Assembly (NCBI GenBank): GCA_003167015.1
Contig: PMUF01000227.1
Span: forward strand, 638-19,377
Source of the DNA: Chitinophagaceae bacterium
Lineage (GTDB): Bacteria > Bacteroidota > Bacteroidia > Chitinophagales > Chitinophagaceae
DNA length: 18,740 nucleotides
Direction: 5' to 3'
The notes under the pieces are model-generated. The model was not told the DNA's origin. It saw only the letters and a program-made list of their open reading frames with translations, and made no database searches. A program made the translations under genes and the position numbers. This document shows positions 13,903 to 18,740 of the stretch, in pieces (position 1 is the first letter of the stretch; the number at the start of each line of letters is the position of its first letter).

Positions 13903-14658
13903 ATGTCAAACGTAAAAGAATTCTCTGTTGAGGAAAAGCTCACATCTTTAGTGACCCTCCAAAAAATCGAATCGAAGTTAGACGAATATAAAATCCTGAA
14001 GGGCGAGTTGCCGATGGAGGTAAGTGATCTGGAGGATGAGATCCATGGCCTGCATTCCCGTCAGACCCGTGTGGAAGAGGAAATCAACGGGATCCAGGAA
14101 TTCATCAATCAGAAGAAGGAAGCCATTAAGGAAGCCGATGCACTGATCAAGAAATATGACAAGCAAAGTCAGAATGTAAAGAACAGCCGCGAGTTCGAAG
14201 CCATCAATAAGGAGATCGAGATGCAGCAGCTGGAGGTGAAACTGGCAGAAAAGCATATCAAGGATGCGAATGAAGAGATTGCCGAGAAAGTGCAATTGCT
14301 GGAAAAGGCAAAGAAGAATATTGGGGCCAAGGAATCTGTGCTGAAGAATAAAAAAGACGAACTGGACAAGATCATTGCCACGACGGAAAAGGAAGAGAAG
14401 CATTTTACTAAATTATCTTCCGAGGCCCGGGAAAAAGTCGAGCCCCGGATATTACATTCTTACGATCGGATCCGCGGTAATTATCGCAACGGTCTGGCGG
14501 TAGTGCCGGTCCTTCGGGATGCCTGCGGCGGTTGTTTTAATGCCATTCCTCCTCAGCGGCAGAGTGAGATCCGCCAGCGCAAGAAGATCATCGTATGTGA
14601 GAACTGCGGCCGGATCCTGGTGGACAATGAGCTGAACGATGCCATTGAAGTGAAGTAA
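13903..14658 (+). CDS. COG1579 coiled-coil protein with C4 zinc ribbon
   Basis: 251 residues. Residues about 25-180 are dominated by charged heptad-like sequence (EEEINGIQEFINQKKEAIK, EIEMQQLEVKLAEKHIKDAN, EKVQLLEKAKKNI), predicting a long antiparallel coiled-coil hairpin. The C-terminus carries a zinc ribbon with C208-x2-C211 (ACGGCFNAI) and C232-x2-C235 (VCENCGRIL), 20 residues between the pairs, and the family stretch IPPQRQSEIRQRKK. Members include FlgZ (HP0958) of Helicobacter, which acts on flagellar mRNA and the sigma-54 system, and CdsZ of Chlamydia; binding of nucleic acid by the ribbon is therefore plausible, but the role in Bacteroidota is unknown. It lies in a tight rightward run: 16 bp after Nif3 and 6 bp before the TPR-like gene. 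Ends in TAA. Confidence 0.92.
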   Translation: MSNVKEFSVEEKLTSLVTLQKIESKLDEYKILKGELPMEVSDLEDEIHGLHSRQTRVEEEINGIQEFINQKKEAIKEADALIKKYDKQSQNVKNSREFEAINKEIEMQQLEVKLAEKHIKDANEEIAEKVQLLEKAKKNIGAKESVLKNKKDELDKIIATTEKEEKHFTKLSSEAREKVEPRILHSYDRIRGNYRNGLAVVPVLRDACGGCFNAIPPQRQSEIRQRKKIIVCENCGRILVDNELNDAIEVK

Positions 14659-14664
14659 CGGACC

Positions 14665-16149
14665 ATGTCAGCGCCTGCTGTATTGGTGGTCAGCCTTTTG
14701 TTTGCTGTCCCGGTGTTCGGGCAAAAGCATTTTGATTTTAATGACAATTGCCGTCAGGCTTACCGGGAGATCATCCAATTGCGACTGGATGAAGGGGGCC
14801 GGTTGTTGGCGGCGGAAAAGAAGAGGGATCCGGATAACCTGATCCCTATCTTCCTGGATAACTATATCGATTTTTTTCAGCTGTTCTTTAATGAAGATCC
14901 TGCGGAATATCAGGCCAGCAAGGGCCGGTTGGAGCAGCGGATCGCGAGCATGGCCGAGGGACCTGAATCCTCTCCCTTCAACCTGTTTACCCGCTCAGTC
15001 ATTCATTTCCAATGGGCGGCTATCCAAATCAAATTCGGTGATAACTGGGATGCCGGCTGGGACTTCCGCCGTTCATCCCTGCAAAGTAAGGAATGCGCGA
15101 AAAAGTTTCCCGGTTTCGGTCCGGCCACCATGCTGAGCGGGACGATGCAGGTAGTGGCAGGCACTATCCCTGATGGTTATAAATGGCTGAGCAGTCTATT
15201 GGGTATCAGGGGCAGCGTCAGCGGCGGCATGCAGGTGCTGGATCATTTCCTGTCTTCGGACGATCCCTGGGCGGAACTCTTCCGGGACGAGACGACCTTC
15301 TATTATCTTTATCTGCAATTCTATATTCAGAACAAACGGGAAGAGGTGTTTAGCTTTATCAGGCAGCATAAGCTGGATGTCAGGAACAACTATCTCTATG
15401 CATACCTGTATGCTAATCTTTGCATCAACGATCAGCAGTCATCTCTTGCGGAGAAGATTATTGCGGGGCGCAGTCACTCACCCGGTTACCTGGATATGCC
15501 GGTATGGGACCTGGAAATGGGTTATGCCAGCCTGAATCACCTGGAGCCGGGGACGGTTCTTTATCTTGAAAGATTTCTCCATCGGTTCAAAGGGCGGTTC
15601 TACGTCAAAGATGCCCTGGAGAAGCTGAGCTGGTATTATTACCTGAAGGGTGATCAGGCGAAAGCAGATTCGTTGCGGGGACTGGTAACACAAAAAGGAA
15701 CGGCGGAGTCAGATGCCGACCGGCAGGCTCTGAAGGATGCGCGCAGCGGGAAATGGCCCGATAAAACCCTGCTGGAATCGCGGTTGCTGAGTGACGGCGG
15801 TTATTTTGAAGAAGCGTTGTCGGCCCTGAAGGGCGTCAGCACGTCCAGCTTTGCCCGGCCTGAGGAGAAATGTGAACTGGCTTACCGTCTCGGGCGAATT
15901 TATGATGGGCTGGGTCGGGGAGATGAGGCTATCAGTGCCTATCTGACCACGATCAAGACGGGGGAATACCTGAAGGAATATTATGCGGCAAGGGCAGCGT
16001 TACAGGTAGGGTATATCTATGAGCAAAGAGGTGACTGCAGTCAGGCGATGGCCTATTTTCAGAAATGTCTTTCGCTGAAGGATCATGAATATAAGAACTC
16101 CCTGGATCAGAGGGCAAAAGCGGGGGTAGCCCGTTGCAAGGGTGAATAG
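14665..16149 (+). CDS. Exported TPR-like repeat protein, function unknown
   Basis: 494 residues. The N-terminus (MSAPAVLVVSLLFAVPVFG, then QK) is a short Sec signal peptide, placing the protein in the periplasm or beyond. The body is mostly alpha-helical with many aromatic residues. TPR-like helical pairs are clearest from about residue 390 onward (ELAYRLGRIYDGLGRGDEAI and ALQVGYIYEQRGDCSQAMAY, then FQKCLSLKD). The central part (DVRNNYLYAYLYANLC, VLYLERFLHRFKGRF) looks like more degenerate repeats. TPR domains bind protein partners; no enzyme motif is visible. The start at 14665 is 6 bp after the COG1579 stop, so it is almost certainly translated from the same mRNA. It ends in TAG, and 89 bp separate it from recN, including a GC-rich stretch at about 16150-16190 in which I see no clear hairpin. 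Confidence 0.82.
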   Translation: MSAPAVLVVSLLFAVPVFGQKHFDFNDNCRQAYREIIQLRLDEGGRLLAAEKKRDPDNLIPIFLDNYIDFFQLFFNEDPAEYQASKGRLEQRIASMAEGPESSPFNLFTRSVIHFQWAAIQIKFGDNWDAGWDFRRSSLQSKECAKKFPGFGPATMLSGTMQVVAGTIPDGYKWLSSLLGIRGSVSGGMQVLDHFLSSDDPWAELFRDETTFYYLYLQFYIQNKREEVFSFIRQHKLDVRNNYLYAYLYANLCINDQQSSLAEKIIAGRSHSPGYLDMPVWDLEMGYASLNHLEPGTVLYLERFLHRFKGRFYVKDALEKLSWYYYLKGDQAKADSLRGLVTQKGTAESDADRQALKDARSGKWPDKTLLESRLLSDGGYFEEALSALKGVSTSSFARPEEKCELAYRLGRIYDGLGRGDEAISAYLTTIKTGEYLKEYYAARAALQVGYIYEQRGDCSQAMAYFQKCLSLKDHEYKNSLDQRAKAGVARCKGE

Positions 16150-16195
16150 GCGGGCTGGGCGCGACTGTGCGAGCGGGCGGGCTTACTGTGGGAAT

Positions 16196-16231
16196 TTTGT
16201 GTCTCCGGGAATGAGCGAATTACTTAATTTG
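16196..16231 (+). promoter_or_regulatory. Weak candidate promoter for recN
   Basis: TTTG (16196-16199) and TTAATTTG (16224-16231, one mismatch from TAnnTTTG) lie just before the recN ATG at 16239. The 24-base spacer is a little long. The -7-like element ends 7 bases before the start codon. Confidence 0.3.
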
Positions 16232-16238
16232 CCGTTTA

Positions 16239-17894
16239 ATGATACAGCAGATCCATATACAGAACTATGCCATCATCGATGAATTAAGCATCGATTTTTC
16301 GGCGCGGATGAATGCTATCACAGGGGAGACGGGGGCCGGTAAATCTATCCTGATGGGAGCGTTATCCCTCATACTGGGAGATCGGGCCGATACGGCCGTG
16401 CTGCTTCAGCGGGAAAAAAAATGTGTCGTAGAGGGCACTTTTACGATGGGCGGAAAGAAAGAGGCGCTGGCTTTTTTCAAGGCCAATGACCTGGATGCCG
16501 AAGAGGAGATAGTGATCCGGCGGGAGATAGCGCCCAATGGCAAGTCACGGGCTTTTGTCAATGATACGCCCGTGAACCTGGAGCAATTAAGGAAATTAAG
16601 CACTATGCTGGTAGACCTGCACCGGCAGTTCGACACGCTGGAATTGGGCGAGTCGGATTTTCAGCGCGAGGTGCTGGATGCCCTGGCGGGCCACGGGACT
16701 GTCCTGGAAGAATACCGGGCTGTTTACCGTTCATGGCAAGGGGCGACCAGGGAATTGGCGACGCTGCAGGCACAGAAGGCGCAATTCGACAAAGAGCTGG
16801 ACTACAATAAATTTCTTTTTGACGAACTCAACGAGGCGGGATTGCGGGAGCAGGAGTTAGAGGAACTGGACCAGGAGTTGAAATTGTTGAACAATTCCGA
16901 GGGGATCAAAACGGCTTTATCCCGGGTATACCATGATCTTAGGGAAGGTGAGCATCCGTTGGTGCAGCAATTGAAATCTCTGCAACATTCCCTGCAGACG
17001 TATTCGGCGTATCATCCGGCGTTGACGGGCCTGGCTGAGCGCATAGCCTCGGCGCAGATCGAGCTGCAGGATATTGCCGGGGAAGTGGAGAGCATCAATG
17101 ATGCCGTGAACTATGATCCCCGGAGGATCGAGCAGATCAATGAACGACTGTCCATTGGTTACAAACTGATGAAGAAGCATGGCGTTAGCACTACCGGAGA
17201 ATTGCTGACGCTTCAACGTCAGCTGGAAGATAAATTGCAGGACAGGCTGCAGGCGGAGGAGAGCATTGCCGTGGGGGAAAAAGAGGTTGCCCGGTTGTTG
17301 CAGGAGATGAAAAAGAAGGCCGCTGCCTTGTCGAAGGGCCGCCAGGCACAGACGGGGCTGTTGGAAGAGCAGGTGAACCGGTTGCTGAAACAGGTGGGGA
17401 TGCCCAATGCCCGGCTGAAAGTTCAAGTGCAGGCGGCGGAGCCGGGCCTTTTCGGAATGGATGCTATTGAATTTCTGTTCGATGCGAATTAGAGCAACCG
17501 GTATGAGCCGGTCAGGAAAGTAGCTTCAGGCGGCGAACTGAGCCGACTGATGTTATGCATCAAATCACTGGTGGCCGAATCGATCGATCTGGCTACGCTG
17601 ATCTTCGATGAGATCGATACGGGGATTTCCGGCGAGGCTGCCCGGCAGGTAGGGATCATCCTGAAGAGCCTGTCGAAGAAGCGGCAGGTCATCTGTATCA
17701 CTCACCAGCCACAGATTGCCGGTAAGGCGGATGCTCACTATTTCGTTTATAAGGAAGTTAAAGGAGAAGCCATCAAGACCCGGATACGCCTGCTGGACCA
17801 GGATGAGCGGATAACCGCTATCGCCAGGATGCTAAGCGGGGAGAAGCCTACGGCAGCGGCGCTAGAGAATGCAAGGGAAATGGTGACATCGTGA
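16239..17894 (+). pseudogene. recN: DNA repair ATPase RecN, interrupted by one in-frame TAG
   Basis: The frame from ATG 16239 to TGA 17892-17894 would encode 551 residues, the normal length for RecN, an SMC-like ABC ATPase in double-strand break repair. Codon 418 (17490-17492) is TAG. Before it: Walker A GETGAGKS (29-36), the FVNDTPVNLEQLRKL segment, and a coiled-coil middle (about 150-380). After it, in the same frame: ABC signature SGGELS (430-435), Walker B LIFDE (Asp457, Glu458) with the DTGISG loop, and the switch His489 in ITHQPQIA. Every catalytic element is intact, but they fall on two separate products. The stop sits in FLFDAN-stop-SNRYEPVRK, where relatives usually have Lys, so AAG to TAG is the simplest change. 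Restart at ATG 17550 would give a fragment that has already lost the signature motif. Recent nonsense mutation and base-call error are the main explanations. The next gene overlaps the recN stop. Confidence 0.9.
17490..17492 (+). other. In-frame amber codon interrupting recN
   Basis: The reading frame on both sides is conserved RecN without a gap or shift, so a single base (probably A to T, AAG to TAG) accounts for the break. No insertion element or repeat is present at the site. Confidence 0.92.
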
Positions 17895-18094
17895 AACTTC
17901 GTAGCCTGCTGATATTGCTGATCATTGCGCTGGCGCTGATCCCGGTTTATTACTTCAACCGGTGGTTGCAGCGTGTCCTTCGGCCGAAGGAGTCAGCCGG
18001 CCGGTTTTTTCTTTTCCTCTTTGTGAATTTTTTGATGATCGTCGTATATACCGTTCTCATAGTCGGGGTGGTACTACGGGTGATTCCGCATTGA
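17891..18094 (+). CDS. Small two-helix inner-membrane protein, function unknown
   Basis: 67 residues from a GTG start whose bases overlap the recN stop (GTGA at 17891-17894), a typical translational-coupling arrangement. Two hydrophobic helices are evident: about residues 4-22 (RSLLILLIIALALIPVYYF) and 39-62 (FFLFLFVNFLMIVVYTVLIV), joined by a basic loop with NRWLQRVLRPKE that should face the cytoplasm. No ATG exists in frame before residue 49, supporting GTG. Small proteins of this build are common in the phylum and I do not recognise a specific family. It is followed by 50 bp containing a promoter element for fabI. If recN translation really terminates at 17490, coupling to this gene would be lost unless the recN 3' part is still translated. 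Confidence 0.7.
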   Translation: MKLRSLLILLIIALALIPVYYFNRWLQRVLRPKESAGRFFLFLFVNFLMIVVYTVLIVGVVLRVIPH

Positions 18095-18103
18095 TTATTC
18101 ACA

Positions 18104-18111
18104 TATATTTG
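18104..18111 (+). promoter_or_regulatory. Bacteroidota -7 promoter element upstream of fabI
   Basis: TATATTTG matches TAnnTTTG exactly and lies 33 bases before the fabI ATG, in an AT-rich spacer; no good TTTG -33 box was found at the normal distance, though a TTG occurs at 18091-18093. Confidence 0.5.
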
Positions 18112-18144
18112 GCATCAATTTCAAGATCATATAAAATTCAATCT

Positions 18145-18740
18145 ATGGCATACAACCTTTTAAAAGGGAAGAAAGGAATCATTTTCGGTGCGCTGGACGA
18201 GAAATCCATTGCGTGGCGTACAGCTTTGAGGTGTCATGAGGAAGGTGCGCAGCTGGTATTGACGAATGCTCCTGTAGCGCTCAGGATGGGGGAGATCAAC
18301 AAACTGGCGGAGGCGGTGAATGCGCCGGTGATCGGAGCCGACGTAACGAATATGGACGATCTTAAGAAATTATTAGAAGAATCCGTCAAACATTTTGGCG
18401 GTGGAATCGACTTCATCCTGCATTCTGTCGGGATGAGCCTGAACGTCAGGAAGGGCAAGCATTATACAGAGATAGATTATGAATGGAATAAGAAGACCCT
18501 GGATATTTCGGCGATGTCTTTGCATCGCGTGTTGCGGACAGCCTGGGATCTTGATGCGTTGAATGAAGGGGCCAGCGTTGTTGCCCTGACCTATATAGCT
18601 GCACAGCGTGTTTTCCCTGATTATAATGAAATGGCCGATGCGAAGGCGCTGCTGGAAAATGTAACGCGGAGCTTTGGCTACTATTATGGGATGAAGAAAA
18701 AGGTGCGGATCAATACCGTGTCACAATCACCCACGCGGAC
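18145..18740 (+). CDS. fabI: Enoyl-ACP reductase FabI, N-terminal 198 residues (cut by window end)
   Basis: NADH-dependent enoyl-[acyl-carrier-protein] reductase, the last step of each fatty-acid elongation cycle, cytoplasmic. The ATG at 18145 begins MAYNLLKGKKGIIFGALDEK, with the FabI-type nucleotide-binding loop GALDEKSIAW (residues 15-24), and HSVGMSLN at 93-100. The catalytic pair is in the order expected for FabI: Tyr150 (LTYIAAQR), then Tyr160 and Lys167 in YNEMADAK, the Y-x6-K spacing typical of this family and different from Y-x3-K of ordinary SDRs. The window ends at SQSPTR, where the next codon begins, so about 70-75 residues are missing. It is the Bacteroidota type, as shown by the SQSPT segment. 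It has its own promoter element and is probably transcribed independently of recN. Confidence 0.95.
   Translation, partial: MAYNLLKGKKGIIFGALDEKSIAWRTALRCHEEGAQLVLTNAPVALRMGEINKLAEAVNAPVIGADVTNMDDLKKLLEESVKHFGGGIDFILHSVGMSLNVRKGKHYTEIDYEWNKKTLDISAMSLHRVLRTAWDLDALNEGASVVALTYIAAQRVFPDYNEMADAKALLENVTRSFGYYYGMKKKVRINTVSQSPTR

Noticed and set aside
16150..16238. GC-rich spacer before recN as a hairpin or regulatory RNA
   Set aside because: No stable symmetrical stem or conserved motif could be read beyond the weak promoter candidate.
17490..17492. TAG as a reassigned sense codon (for example pyrrolysine) in recN
   Set aside because: TAG ends at least six other genes in the window, the site is not a known recoded position, and no special downstream element is evident; a nonsense change or read error is simpler.

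Overview
The window looks like a chromosomal segment of a Bacteroidota bacterium, most likely of the Chitinophagaceae type. The evidence is type IX secretion system (T9SS) sorting domains of both type A and type B, a PorP/SprF outer-membrane protein, TonB-plug-like domains, a Bacteroidota-style FabI, and several copies of the TAnnTTTG promoter element used in this phylum instead of the usual -10 box. No tRNA, rRNA, insertion sequence, phage gene or CRISPR array was seen. Coding density is high; no gene-free stretch exceeds 300 bases, and the longest gaps are about 130 bp (2026-2155) and 93 bp (10208-10300).

Layout. At the left edge is the 3' end of a GH30 glycosidase gene (+), then the 23S rRNA methyltransferase gene rlmI (+). 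Facing it, six genes read leftward from 10207 to 1684: an M32 metallocarboxypeptidase, a small lipoprotein, a 1493-residue PKD-repeat surface protein with a type B T9SS signal, a PorP/SprF protein 11 bp behind it, a peroxiredoxin, and a 113-residue protein that is little more than a signal peptide plus a type A T9SS signal. From 10301 everything reads rightward: an 808-residue exported macroglobulin-like/TonB-plug fusion, a Nif3-family metal protein, a COG1579 coiled-coil zinc-ribbon protein, an exported TPR-like protein, recN, a 67-residue membrane protein overlapping recN by 4 bp, and fabI cut off by the window end.

How the genes fit together. The clearest functional unit is the giant adhesin-like PKD protein with its PorP/SprF partner, which matches the SprB/SprF arrangement of gliding and adhesion systems: the PorP-like protein is expected to help export or anchor the type B cargo. 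Nif3 plus COG1579 is a pairing I recall from other bacteria. The rest is housekeeping: DNA repair, fatty-acid synthesis, rRNA modification and peroxide defence.

The most striking anomaly is recN. A single in-frame TAG at 17490-17492 splits an otherwise complete and well-conserved RecN between the Walker A part and the ABC signature/Walker B part. TAG ends at least six other genes in this window, so general recoding is not the explanation; a nonsense mutation or a base-call error is. I did not find a convincing wholly new system; the best candidates for novelty are the cargo/PorP pair with its cysteine-paired PKD modules, and the barrel-less plug fusion.
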